Source of the DNA: JAIQFV01 sp041494885
Lineage (GTDB): Bacteria; Acidobacteriota; Terriglobia; JAIQFV01
Assembly: GCA_041494885.1 (NCBI GenBank)
Contig: JBGQBO010000007.1
Span: 62,001 to 126,000, forward strand
Direction: 5' to 3'
Length of the DNA stretch: 64,000 nt
Part shown: piece by piece, positions 26,191-34,791 of the stretch
How the letters are laid out: each line of letters begins with the position of its first letter
Position numbering within the stretch: the first letter of the stretch is position 1
Position numbers and translations under genes: made by a program
The notes under the pieces: generated by a model
Told to the model about the DNA's origin: nothing
Seen by the model: only the letters and a program-made list of their open reading frames with translations
The model's database searches: none

Positions 26191-26979
26191 ATGTTCTTAA
26201 AGCTCATGAAAGAGAACCGGTCCAGTCCGCTGTGCGTTTGCGGCCTGCCACAGGTACTGGGGTTGCTGACTTTTTTCTTGCTGGCAGCGGATTCTGTTTC
26301 GTTCGGCGAAGAGTTCACGCTCAGGGCAAAACACGATCATCTGAAAGGAAGCTGCAGCGGAGAACTCACCGTCAGCGATAACGGAATTCGCTATCAAACG
26401 ACCCATCTCCAGGATCAACGCCAATGGGCCTTCGCAGACATTCAGGAGGTACAGATTATCAGCGAAAAGAAGCTGAACGTGATTAGTTACGAGGATTCAC
26501 GAAAACGCCTGGGGGGCGATAAGATATTCAAATTCGAATTGCAGGGAGAAACTCTCCCCCCCACTCTGATCGCTTTGGTCGAGTCGAAGTTTTCAAAACC
26601 CATTTCCAATCGCATGGCTGCCCAGAATCTCAAGGGTCAATTCGAGATTCCTGTGAAGCATTTGCATCGCGTCGGTGGGTGTCAGGGCAAACTCATCATC
26701 ACGGAAATTGGCATCTCTTTTGTCAGCGAGAAACCGAGGGAATCCCGGCAGTGGCGCTACAGCGATCTTCAGACCGTTGCCTCCACAGAGCGATACGAAT
26801 TACGGCTGGGAACTTATGAGCACGGACCGCTGCAATATGGCGACACCAAGGAATTTCGATTCCAATTGAAAGAGCCATTGAGCGAAGTGGCCTATCGATC
26901 CCTGTGGGCTCGAATCAATCAGCTTCCCCCATGGAGACCCGAGGGGAGCGGCAAGTTTGAAGGAAACAACGAACAGTGA
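26191..26979 (+). CDS. Exported protein with two PH-like domain repeats
   Basis: 262 residues; AAGGAGAAGG precedes ATG 26191. A signal peptide (to about residue 38) is followed by two copies of one domain: KHDHLKGSCSGELTVSDNGI...QWAFADIQEVQ and PVKHLHRVGGCQGKLIITEIGI...QWRYSDLQTV. Each has a K-H-x-H-x3-G-x-C-x-G start and a strand-rich body with a QW-(A/R)-(F/Y)-xDLQ motif, resembling bacterial PH-like domains. The K-H-x-H-C starts could bind metal. It lies 18 nt after the NosL-like gene, within the copper run. Function unknown. Confidence 0.65.
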   Translation: MFLKLMKENRSSPLCVCGLPQVLGLLTFFLLAADSVSFGEEFTLRAKHDHLKGSCSGELTVSDNGIRYQTTHLQDQRQWAFADIQEVQIISEKKLNVISYEDSRKRLGGDKIFKFELQGETLPPTLIALVESKFSKPISNRMAAQNLKGQFEIPVKHLHRVGGCQGKLIITEIGISFVSEKPRESRQWRYSDLQTVASTERYELRLGTYEHGPLQYGDTKEFRFQLKEPLSEVAYRSLWARINQLPPWRPEGSGKFEGNNEQ

Positions 26980-27062
26980 AACAGCGTGAGTGACCAAGGG
27001 TCAGTGCTCAGTTGTCCACCCATTGCGGATCACATCAGTGGTTGAGAAGGGCCAGAGAAACA

Positions 27063-28172
27063 ATGACCTTAATTAAAAAAGCCCAATCCGGAAAAGTCAG
27101 GCGCCACGGCGCGGGGTGCAACGTCCTGGGTCTTCTTTTGGAAGCCACAGTGATCTTGTTGGCCTTTTCTTCATTCCTGCTCGCACAATCGCCAAACAGA
27201 GACTCGAATCTTGGACGAATGACCCCGCTGCTTTCCGAAGTCGAAGCAGGAATTAACCGTGCGGCTCTTGCAGCCCAGGCTCTTCAAAATGCCGTACCGC
27301 TGATTGAAGCAGCGCGGTCACAGCTGTCCCGAGGAAAACGGAAGGAGGCTCTAGCCACCTTCCAGAAGGCCCAGTCCATGATTCAGGATTCCCCGCAATT
27401 CGCCTTGGACGCCGTATTGCTCCGGTCGTTTTCCGCTGATCTCAACCGGATCATCAGCGCCATCCCCTCCCATCGAGCGGCACCGGATGAGCCCCCCGAT
27501 GATTCTTTGGTCGTGGACGAATTACAGCGCATGATCCAGCAATACATCGCTTATTACCAAGGAAAAGGCCGAGCTCAAATGGTCGCATCCTGGCAACGAA
27601 TGAAGAATTACCAGCCCACTGTGGAATCAGTCCTGCATGAAAAAAATCTTCCCACAGAATTGATGTACCTTGGCATTGTCGAGAGCGGGTTCAACCGGTT
27701 CGCACGATCAAAGAAGCAGGCGCGAGGGATTTGGCAGTTTGTTCCCGCAACGGCCAGGCGTTATGGGCTGGAACAAAGCGGAGGCTATGACGAGCGCACG
27801 GACCCTCTCAAATCGACGGTAGCAGCCGCCGAGTACCTGGAAGACCTCTACGCCTCTTTTGGGGACTGGTATCTTGCGTTGGCGGCTTACAACGCCGGAG
27901 AAGGTCGTATTCAGTCCATCATTTCCCGCACCGGCATCCGCGACTTTTGGCAAATGAGCCGGTTGAAGCTGTTACCGCAGGAAACTATCAATTACGTTCC
28001 TGCCGTCCTGGCGACTGTCGCCATTGCCCGCGATCCGGAGAAATTCGGGTTCGTGGGGTCTTCTCCCCTATTAAGCTTAGGAACCAGCATGAAAAAGCAC
28101 GCCCCTAATTTCATTTTTGCCAAGGCCTCCTTCACACAATCGGAGGCACCGGAGGACGATGACATACAGTGA
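27063..28172 (+). CDS. Membrane-bound lytic transglycosylase (MltD-like)
   Basis: Start taken at ATG 27063 (369 residues); a TTG at 27012 would add 17 residues with no better signal. A signal anchor (about 20-43) is followed by a helical region, then the SLT domain: LPTELMYLGIVESGFN with the catalytic Glu, ARGIWQFVPATARRYGL, a DPLKSTVAAAEYL motif and LALAAYNAGEGRI. It cleaves peptidoglycan glycan strands. No LysM repeats are present, unlike full-length MltD. Its place between copper genes may reflect a need to pass efflux assemblies through the wall. Confidence 0.88.
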   Translation: MTLIKKAQSGKVRRHGAGCNVLGLLLEATVILLAFSSFLLAQSPNRDSNLGRMTPLLSEVEAGINRAALAAQALQNAVPLIEAARSQLSRGKRKEALATFQKAQSMIQDSPQFALDAVLLRSFSADLNRIISAIPSHRAAPDEPPDDSLVVDELQRMIQQYIAYYQGKGRAQMVASWQRMKNYQPTVESVLHEKNLPTELMYLGIVESGFNRFARSKKQARGIWQFVPATARRYGLEQSGGYDERTDPLKSTVAAAEYLEDLYASFGDWYLALAAYNAGEGRIQSIISRTGIRDFWQMSRLKLLPQETINYVPAVLATVAIARDPEKFGFVGSSPLLSLGTSMKKHAPNFIFAKASFTQSEAPEDDDIQ

Positions 28173-28266
28173 AGCGGCGCTGGACTCCCTACCCCACATC
28201 ATCCGTGATCAACAAATCCGTGAGTCTCATTTGACCGATCAAAATCACTAGAATGCAGAGTATTAT

Positions 28267-30957
28267 ATGAGGGAAACATCGAATTCAAGCGGAAGAGGAC
28301 CAGTGGCCATTGATGTGATTTGCCATATGACCGTGGACGAGCAGCACGCGGCCGGACAGTCGATCTACAACGGTAAGAATTACTATTTCTGTTCGCTCGG
28401 ATGCAAACAGCGATTTGATGCTTCTCCTGAAAATTATGTAGTTGCCTCGATCGGAGCCGGGCCGTTACTCGTTGGGATTGATACAAGCGGGATTCCTGCA
28501 CCCTCCTCTACGACTGGAGAATTCGTCACGGATCCCATTTGTGGAATGAACGTAAATCCCAGCACCGCAGCCGGATCATATGTTTACGAGGGCCAGACCT
28601 ACTACTTTTGCAGTTCCCTCTGCTTGGAGAAATTTCGTTCGGAACCTCTTAAGTATTTAAAAGGATCGGCCGAAGGTCGTGTTACAGGTAAGCCTTCACT
28701 GTTGACTCCGGCTGTGCCCGGCGCTACGGGACGCGAATACGTCTGTCCCATGGATCCGGAAATCAAGAAGGAAGGTCCGGGTGCCTGTCCAAAGTGCGGA
28801 ATGGCGTTGGAGCCGAGGGTGGTCTCCGCATCGACAATAAGGACGGAGTATGTGTGCCCCATGCATCCGGAGGTCGTCCGGACGGAACCCGGCGCGTGCC
28901 CCATTTGTGGTATGGCCCTGGAGCGCCGAACGGTGTCTGCTGAAGACGAGGTCAATCCGGAACTTGTGGAGATGAAGCGGAGGTTCTGGGTCGGCCTTTT
29001 GCTCACAGCCCCGACTCTTCTTCTGGCGATGTCGGACATGATCCCGGGGCAACCGTTGAAACATGTCATGGGGCCGCGTCCGATGACCTGGGCGCAACTC
29101 GTGTTGGCCACACCCGTCGTTTTGTGGGGCGGGTGGCCATTCTTCCAGCGCGGATGGGCTTCGCTTGTGAATCGCAGCCTGAACATGTTCACTTTAATCG
29201 CAATAGGTACCGGTACTGCTTATGCCTACAGTATAGTGGCGACTCTCGCGCCCGAGATCTTTCCGAATTCATTCAGGGATCACCATGGCGAGGTGGCCGT
29301 TTACTTTGAAGCGGCGGCGGCTATTACGACCCTGGTCTTGTTGGGACAGGTGCTTGAACTGAAGGCGCGCAGTAAAACCAGTAGTGCAATCAAGGCGCTC
29401 CTTGGCCTCGCACCGAAGACCGCGCGCCTCTTTGCAGAGGATGGCTCCGAGCACGATTTGCCCTTGGATCAAGTCAAACCGGGCGACCGGTTACGGGTCC
29501 GGCCAGGTGAAAGGGTCCCCGTGGATGGAATTGTTCTTGAAGGCCTTAGTTCCATCGACGAATCCATGGTGACCGGGGAGCCCATTCCCGTGGAAAAAAC
29601 CCCGGGGAACCGTGTCACGGGCGGAACGGTCAATGGGACAGGGAGCCTGATCATGCGAGCAGAACGGGTGGGCAGCGAAACGCTACTGGCACAGATCGTG
29701 CGCATGGTGGGTGAAGCACAGAGAAGCCGTGCACCCATCCAGCGCCTGGCGGATGTCGTCTCTTCGTACTTTGTCCCCGCCGTCGTGTTGATCGCGGTGG
29801 CCACGTTTATCATCTGGAGCCGTGTCGGTCCTGAACCGCGAATGGCCTACGCCCTGGTCAACGCCGTGGCGGTGTTGATCATCGCCTGTCCCTGCGCTCT
29901 TGGACTGGCCACCCCGATGTCGATTATGGTGGGAACAGGTCGCGGGGCCACCGCAGGAGTGCTGATCAAAAACGCGGAAGCCCTGGAGGTCATGGAGAAG
30001 GTCAACACCCTTGTGGTGGACAAGACGGGCACCCTCACTGAAGGCAAGCCGGTACTGACCTCCGTGGTGGCTCTGCCGCCTTGGAACGAGTCGGAATTGC
30101 TTCAAATAGCAGCAAGCCTGGAACGCGAGAGCGAACATCCCCTGGCGGCAGCCATTGTGGCCGGCACTCAACAGCGGCGGCTGGGTCTCTACAACGCTAC
30201 AGAATTCAAGTCCCTCACGGGAAAAGGAGTTAGAGGAAAAGTCAATGATCACGAGGTCGTTCTCGGCAGTCGCCAGTTTCTCGAAGAATTGAACATCCCT
30301 GCGGGCTCCCTGGCCGAGCGAGCCGAGGCGCTCCGACGAGAGGGCGAAACGCTCCTCTTCGCTGCTGTGGATGGCCGCTCCGCCGGTCTGCTCGGAGTCG
30401 TGGACCCCATCAAGTCGTCGACGCTCGAGGCCATAAGAACGCTCCACCGCGAAGGCATTCAAATTCTCATGGTCACAGGAGACAGTCGTACGACTGCAGA
30501 AGCCATTGCGCGCAAGTTAGGGATCGATGAAGTGGTAGCGGAGGTTCTACCGCAACAGAAAGGAGAGGTCATCAAGCGCCTCCAAAAGGAAGGCCGCGTG
30601 GTGGCCATGGCCGGCGATGGAATCAACGATGCGCCGGCGCTCGCACAAGCTCACGTGGGCATCGCCATGGGCAACGGGACGGATGTGGCGATTGAAAGCG
30701 CGGGCATCACCCTGGTCAAAGGCGACCTGCGTGGAATCGTTCGGGCCCGGAAGTTGAGTCGGGCAACGATGCGTAATATCCGGCAAAACCTGTTGTTTGC
30801 CTTTCTCTATAACTCCATCGGTGTGCCTGTCGCGGCGGGCGTGCTTTATCCGTTCTTTGGATTGTTACTTAGTCCGATGCTTGCCAGCGCCGCAATGACC
30901 TTCAGTTCTGTCTCGGTTATCACAAACGCTTTGCGGCTGCGCAAAGTACAGTTGTAG
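28267..30957 (+). CDS. copA: Copper-translocating P1B-type ATPase with two YHS and two HMBD domains
   Basis: 896 residues. N-terminal metal region: YHS domain 1 (VICHMTVDEQHAAG..YYFCSLGC), YHS domain 2 (DPICGMNVNPSTAAG..YYFCSSLC), then two heavy-metal-binding domains (YVCPMDPEIKKEGPGACPKC; YVCPMHPEVVRTEPGACPIC). No classical GMTCxxC HMA domain is present. The pump core has the TGE loop (MVTGEPIPV), CPCALG (about 540), the phosphorylated Asp in DKTGT (about 585), SEHPLA, GDGINDAPALAQA and the Cu(I) site MTFSS. It exports Cu(I) from the cytoplasm to the periplasm. It ends with TAG. Confidence 0.94.
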   Translation: MRETSNSSGRGPVAIDVICHMTVDEQHAAGQSIYNGKNYYFCSLGCKQRFDASPENYVVASIGAGPLLVGIDTSGIPAPSSTTGEFVTDPICGMNVNPSTAAGSYVYEGQTYYFCSSLCLEKFRSEPLKYLKGSAEGRVTGKPSLLTPAVPGATGREYVCPMDPEIKKEGPGACPKCGMALEPRVVSASTIRTEYVCPMHPEVVRTEPGACPICGMALERRTVSAEDEVNPELVEMKRRFWVGLLLTAPTLLLAMSDMIPGQPLKHVMGPRPMTWAQLVLATPVVLWGGWPFFQRGWASLVNRSLNMFTLIAIGTGTAYAYSIVATLAPEIFPNSFRDHHGEVAVYFEAAAAITTLVLLGQVLELKARSKTSSAIKALLGLAPKTARLFAEDGSEHDLPLDQVKPGDRLRVRPGERVPVDGIVLEGLSSIDESMVTGEPIPVEKTPGNRVTGGTVNGTGSLIMRAERVGSETLLAQIVRMVGEAQRSRAPIQRLADVVSSYFVPAVVLIAVATFIIWSRVGPEPRMAYALVNAVAVLIIACPCALGLATPMSIMVGTGRGATAGVLIKNAEALEVMEKVNTLVVDKTGTLTEGKPVLTSVVALPPWNESELLQIAASLERESEHPLAAAIVAGTQQRRLGLYNATEFKSLTGKGVRGKVNDHEVVLGSRQFLEELNIPAGSLAERAEALRREGETLLFAAVDGRSAGLLGVVDPIKSSTLEAIRTLHREGIQILMVTGDSRTTAEAIARKLGIDEVVAEVLPQQKGEVIKRLQKEGRVVAMAGDGINDAPALAQAHVGIAMGNGTDVAIESAGITLVKGDLRGIVRARKLSRATMRNIRQNLLFAFLYNSIGVPVAAGVLYPFFGLLLSPMLASAAMTFSSVSVITNALRLRKVQL

Positions 30958-31033
30958 CAAAAGACGATCAGTCCCTACCATGTCTGCAGCCTTCAAGAAT
31001 GCGGGTTCAAGAGGTTCGCCCCTGCTCAAAGCA

Positions 31034-31059
31034 CGCCTTTTTCTTTAGAAAGGAAGGCG
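31034..31059. terminator. Stem-loop between convergent copA and globin genes
   Basis: CGCCTT..TCTTT pairs with AAAGGAAGGCG across a short loop. The U-rich 5' arm would act as the T tract for transcripts from the minus strand. It lies between two gene ends, so it may serve both. Confidence 0.4.
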
Positions 31060-31124
31060 AGTTGGAACTCCTTATGGATTTCCACTCGCCCAAATGACCT
31101 GCTCTATCCTTCAATCCCAACCCG

Positions 31125-31574
31125 TCATGGTTTTTCGACGATATCGCTCTTCATGGGACCCAGCAGGCCCAGCAGTTCATTTTTTTCCTTCTCGGGCACC
31201 TTGAACTTGTCGAGCGCCCCTACCAAATCCTCGACGAGGGCGCCGAAGTCAGCGGTGGACACCCCCATCCCGGCATGAGCTGTTTTCATATCTTTTCCCG
31301 TGTATTTGCAGGGCCCGCCAGCTGCTGAGCAAATTTGATCGACTAGCTCCATCTTGAGATGGGCGATGTCCGTGTGTCCAAAAAAAGAGTTGATGCGGTT
31401 GTCCGCAGCCACCCGCCCCACAAACTCGTCCACCACTGCAGTGATTGCCGGTTTACCGCCGAGTCGGTCGTACAAAGATTTCCCCTTCATCGCTTCTTTG
31501 GGTGCGGCCGACAGGATTGTCACCATCCCCATTACCAACATCGTCATTACCCATTTCTTTAAAACCCCTTGCAT
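31125..31574 (-). CDS. Exported group 1 truncated haemoglobin
   Basis: Start taken at ATG 31574, with AAGGAG 8 nt upstream, giving 149 residues; a longer frame to 31733 has no such support. A signal peptide or anchor (MQGVLKKWVMTMLVMGMVT) is followed by a group 1 truncated globin fold: SLYDRLGGKPAITAVVDEFV, RINSFFGHTD, the proximal His in KTAHAGMGV and a C-terminal helix. Typical members are cytoplasmic and bind O2 or NO; export is unusual, suggesting a periplasmic redox or NO role. It is convergent with copA. Confidence 0.88.
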   Translation of the reverse strand: MQGVLKKWVMTMLVMGMVTILSAAPKEAMKGKSLYDRLGGKPAITAVVDEFVGRVAADNRINSFFGHTDIAHLKMELVDQICSAAGGPCKYTGKDMKTAHAGMGVSTADFGALVEDLVGALDKFKVPEKEKNELLGLLGPMKSDIVEKP

Positions 31575-32135
31575 AATCAATCTCCTTGTTTTTAGATGTG
31601 TGTTGCCGTCTGACCTCAAAACTCCCCACGCCATTCGACACTTTTCCTCAGCATCGAAGGGCCTCCTTTTGCCCATGCCGTCGCCGTCTCCGACTTGAGA
31701 CGCCTTTCTTTGGCAGCGGATTTCGGTCTTCACACACTATTACGAAGGACACTCGCTTTCGGATTTGATCTCTGCAAGAAAATTAGAGGTGCACGAGGGC
31801 ACGCGGGGATTACAGGGATCAAATTGAAGGAGATTTTGATTTTCTGAGAATCAATCTTCGACCTTCTGCCCTCTGGACAAGGATTCTGTGGGATCCAAGC
31901 GCAAACGAGCGTGCACTGTGTGGCAAGCTGCTGGGGCGAAATTCGATTGTGTGCCTGTTGCGCTTTTCCGTGGCCAGTTGTTAGAACAATGTTCCTGGCG
32001 ATAAAACTTACGGCGCACAATTGCATTCCCGCGGAATCTGCATTAGAATGATATTTATTTCATCACACCTCAAATGCCAACAAGGCGAAGGAAGATTTCT
32101 CCGAATCCTTGTGTGCTGACCCAAAGGGAGTTGCT
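31575..32135. other. Divergent intergenic region between globin and mrp
   Basis: Holds the globin ribosome binding site and, on the other side, the mrp promoter (32021-32049). The rest (about 400 bp) shows no gene that I can support. Confidence 0.5.
32021..32049 (+). promoter_or_regulatory. Sigma70-type promoter of mrp
   Basis: TTGCAT at 32021-32026, a 17-bp spacer, and TAGAAT at 32044-32049. Predicted start near 32056, about 80 nt before ATG 32136. Confidence 0.55.
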
Positions 32136-33224
32136 ATGGAAGACCAGAGTGTCCAAGTCAGTGAATCCACGGTGCTCAATGCCCTAAAATCGATCAAAGA
32201 TCCTGACCTACACCGCGACATTGTCAGCCTTGGCTTTGTTCAGGAAGTTAAGATTTGCGGTGGACAGGTGGCGTTCAAGATTGTGCTCACGACGCCTGCC
32301 TGCCCGGTTCGCGACAAGATGCGGGATGAGGCGAAGGCCGTGGTTTCAGCCCTCCCGGGAGTGACGCAGGTGAATGTTACAATGGATGCCAAGGTGGTGG
32401 CCACTCAAGGCATTCCCGAAAAACAAGCGATTCCCGGCATCCGCAATATTCTTGTAGTGGGCAGCGGCAAAGGTGGCGTTGGAAAATCCACAGTCGCCGC
32501 CAATCTTGCCATCTCGCTGGCTCAGATGGGGGCCCGCGTGGGTTTGATGGATGGGGATATCTATGGCCCCAACATTCCCTTGATGCTGGGAATCACCGAA
32601 CAGCCCATCGTTCAGAACGAGCGCGTCGTCCCCGTCATCAAGCACGGCCTGAAAGTCATTTCCATGGGGTTCTTCAACCGGGGCGATACGCCGGTCATCT
32701 GGCGCGGACCCATGCTCCACAGCGCAATTCAGCAGTTTTTGAAACAGGTGAGTTGGGGAGAACTCGATTATCTCATGGTGGATTTGCCGCCGGGAACCGG
32801 CGACGTTCAATTGACGATGGTGCAGTCGGTGCCCTTGACAGGCGCAGTCGTCGTCTCCACTCCGCAGGACGTGGCGCTGCAGGACGCCCGTAAAGCAATT
32901 ATGATGTTCAAGCAGATGAAGGTGGACATCCTGGGAGTGGTGGAGAATATGAGCTACTTCCTCTGTCCACAGTGCCACCACCGGAGTGACATTTTTTCGC
33001 ACGGAGGAGCCAGGAAGGCGAGCGAGAAATTTGAAGTGCCGTTCCTGGGTGAAATCCCTCTGGACGTCTCCATTCGCGAGGGCGGGGATACCGGATTGCC
33101 CATCACCATCTCCCAACCCGACTCCGACCTTTCAAAAGTGTTTACCCGGGTCGCCGAGCAGCTCGCCGCCCAGATCAGCATATCGAATTTCAAACAACCC
33201 GGGGTCCCCGCCGTGGTTATGTGA
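32136..33224 (+). CDS. mrp: Mrp/ApbC-family Fe-S cluster carrier ATPase
   Basis: 362 residues from ATG 32136 (AAAGGGAG upstream). An N-terminal MIP18/DUF59 domain (ALKSIKDPDLHRDIVSLGF, with CPV near residue 57) is followed by a deviant Walker A KGGVGKST, DGDIYGPNIP, DLPPGTGD, and a C-terminal LCPQC pair that bridges the transferred 4Fe-4S cluster in the homodimer. It delivers Fe-S clusters to target proteins, of which this window encodes several (PFOR, UDG, HypD). Confidence 0.95.
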   Translation: MEDQSVQVSESTVLNALKSIKDPDLHRDIVSLGFVQEVKICGGQVAFKIVLTTPACPVRDKMRDEAKAVVSALPGVTQVNVTMDAKVVATQGIPEKQAIPGIRNILVVGSGKGGVGKSTVAANLAISLAQMGARVGLMDGDIYGPNIPLMLGITEQPIVQNERVVPVIKHGLKVISMGFFNRGDTPVIWRGPMLHSAIQQFLKQVSWGELDYLMVDLPPGTGDVQLTMVQSVPLTGAVVVSTPQDVALQDARKAIMMFKQMKVDILGVVENMSYFLCPQCHHRSDIFSHGGARKASEKFEVPFLGEIPLDVSIREGGDTGLPITISQPDSDLSKVFTRVAEQLAAQISISNFKQPGVPAVVM

Positions 33225-33246
33225 CAACTTCTGTCTTCCATTTTCA

Positions 33247-33274
33247 GGGGGTGAACTTCCGTTCACTCCCTTTT
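33247..33274 (+). terminator. Rho-independent terminator after mrp
   Basis: GGGGGTGAAC (33247-33256), loop TTCC, GTTCACTCCC (33261-33270), then TTTT. The 10-bp stem has one G-U pair. It sits 22 nt after the mrp stop. Confidence 0.85.
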
Positions 33275-33529
33275 GATTTTCCGGAAGAGTCCAAAACAGG
33301 GAAGATTAAGAGGGAGGTGATTTGGACGCCCGAGGGTCCGGCCTCAAGATGCAGGGAAGTTTTCTCCCAGCCTCTGGAAAATTAACTCCGCCCAGTACAA
33401 ACTGACAAATAGTCAGAAGAATCCCTGTGAGCGCTGGAGCAAATAGCGCCTTGCGCCCCCCTTCCGGAAGCGTCCGCTCCGCCTTTCGCAGATCCTTACC
33501 AGCCGAATGAATGGCAAGTTTGCCGGTTT

Positions 33530-33557
33530 ATTCCGCAATCCGAAATCCGCAATCCCC
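33530..33557 (+). repeat. Solitary AATCCGN heptamer array
   Basis: Four in-phase 7-bp units: ATTCCGC, AATCCGA, AATCCGC, AATCCCC. This is the same unit and orientation as the array inside hypF (3500-3520). No inverted partner is seen nearby. Confidence 0.75.
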
Positions 33558-33624
33558 AATGAAAGAGTACCTCGCACGAAACCATCGGATCGGGTTGTTC
33601 TCCGAAAATTCAATCAACTCATCC

Positions 33625-34716
33625 TTAATTGAGAACCTTCAGTCGAAAGAATCCCAGGAAAAACCGGTTTGACTCAACGGGCCGAAGTCGCGGATCCGGA
33701 TCCTGCTCGAGTGTGGCCAACCGGATCTCTTTCACCCCTGCCGGCTCGGCCGAGGTGTTCTCACGGTAATAAACCACGGTACTGGACTCACCCGAAACGC
33801 TGTTGGAGGCATCCTGCAAAAGGATCATGACAAGATATGGAGAGCTGCGGACCCAAGGGGTTGAAAAGAAAATCAGATCTCCTCTCTGCACTTGTGCCCG
33901 GGCTCTACCGATGAAGGTCACGTTAAACTGCTTCAGTGTGGCTACATCGACGTATTCAGAGAACACTCCTCCCGTGAGGTCCGTGGGCAGGTAGGCGCCC
34001 TCTCGTGTTCTGAAGATCTTCTCTCCCAGAGGAGTCGTCGGAAAATTATACTTCTCAACAGACGGCACCGGACCCGGCCCGCCAAACCGCTTCTGCCATG
34101 TCTCTGAATGCCTTCTCAGGGCTTCCCGAAGCGCAAAGCAAACCAGCCCGGCCCCATCATGATGTGCCGGCGGCCAATCCGGGCTTTCCTGAACGGACTG
34201 GAAGCCGGCGACTAATGCAAAGGCCCGGCGAAAATTCTCCCGGTCTGTGAACGAGGTCAGCTTGAAGGCGTCCGGAAACCCATCCTGCTTGGAATCGGTG
34301 TTGACGGTGTGAGTGAACACCCGCACCTGAGCCGCCGCTGCGTTATGCACCTTGAAGCGGATCACCCCCTCTCCTTCGGCTGCCCTGGACTTCACAAAGT
34401 AAGAGGTCCCCCGGTCGCCCAGTCGAACCTCCCCCGAGGGAAACAGATTGACGAACTCGATTCCTTGAACAATTTGGACAAAGATCCTGGGGTGAGGGAA
34501 TAAGACTCTACGCGTGAACGGCATCTGCACTTGCACACGGACGGGGATCCGTGAGACGCCATCCGCCGGAAGGTCGATCTGAGAGGGTTCCACGACGAGG
34601 TTCGCCGGAAGAACAAAGGAAATGCCGAGAATCCCAACCAGAATCAGATAAATGCTGACAAAGAGTTTCTTCCTCAAGGAGACTCGGGGAGAGGCCATGG
34701 ATGAAGAATGAGTCAC
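33625..34716 (-). CDS. DUF1175 (YfaT-like) exported protein
   Basis: 363 residues from GTG 34716 (ATG 34698 is also possible). One N-terminal membrane segment, then an Ig-like beta region (residues about 40-140), then the DUF1175 core: RENFRRAFALVAGFQ and DGAGLVCFALREALRRH followed by TW and, later, RGDLIFFSTP. The core looks like an NlpC/P60-type papain fold. In the relatives I recall, the motif reads DCAGL; here the Cys is replaced by Gly and a Cys appears three positions on (LVCF), so a catalytic role is uncertain. It is transcribed with the two genes upstream (34792-38031). Confidence 0.7.
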   Translation of the reverse strand: MTHSSSMASPRVSLRKKLFVSIYLILVGILGISFVLPANLVVEPSQIDLPADGVSRIPVRVQVQMPFTRRVLFPHPRIFVQIVQGIEFVNLFPSGEVRLGDRGTSYFVKSRAAEGEGVIRFKVHNAAAAQVRVFTHTVNTDSKQDGFPDAFKLTSFTDRENFRRAFALVAGFQSVQESPDWPPAHHDGAGLVCFALREALRRHSETWQKRFGGPGPVPSVEKYNFPTTPLGEKIFRTREGAYLPTDLTGGVFSEYVDVATLKQFNVTFIGRARAQVQRGDLIFFSTPWVRSSPYLVMILLQDASNSVSGESSTVVYYRENTSAEPAGVKEIRLATLEQDPDPRLRPVESNRFFLGFFRLKVLN

Positions 34717-34791
34717 TCGGGGGACAAATGAAATCTCAGCAGGCGCCCAATTCCACAGCGAGTAAAGCCTGTCATTCGTCCCTTCTGGAGG

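Larger units (their letters stand above)
33225..33624. other. Intergenic region after mrp
   Basis: Contains the mrp terminator and a heptamer array (33530-33557). No gene is supported; short frames here translate the repeat. Confidence 0.55.

Noticed and set aside
33413..33613. Minus-strand ORF of 66 codons after mrp
   Set aside because: Its most striking part is only the translation of the heptamer array; no ribosome binding site or family likeness.
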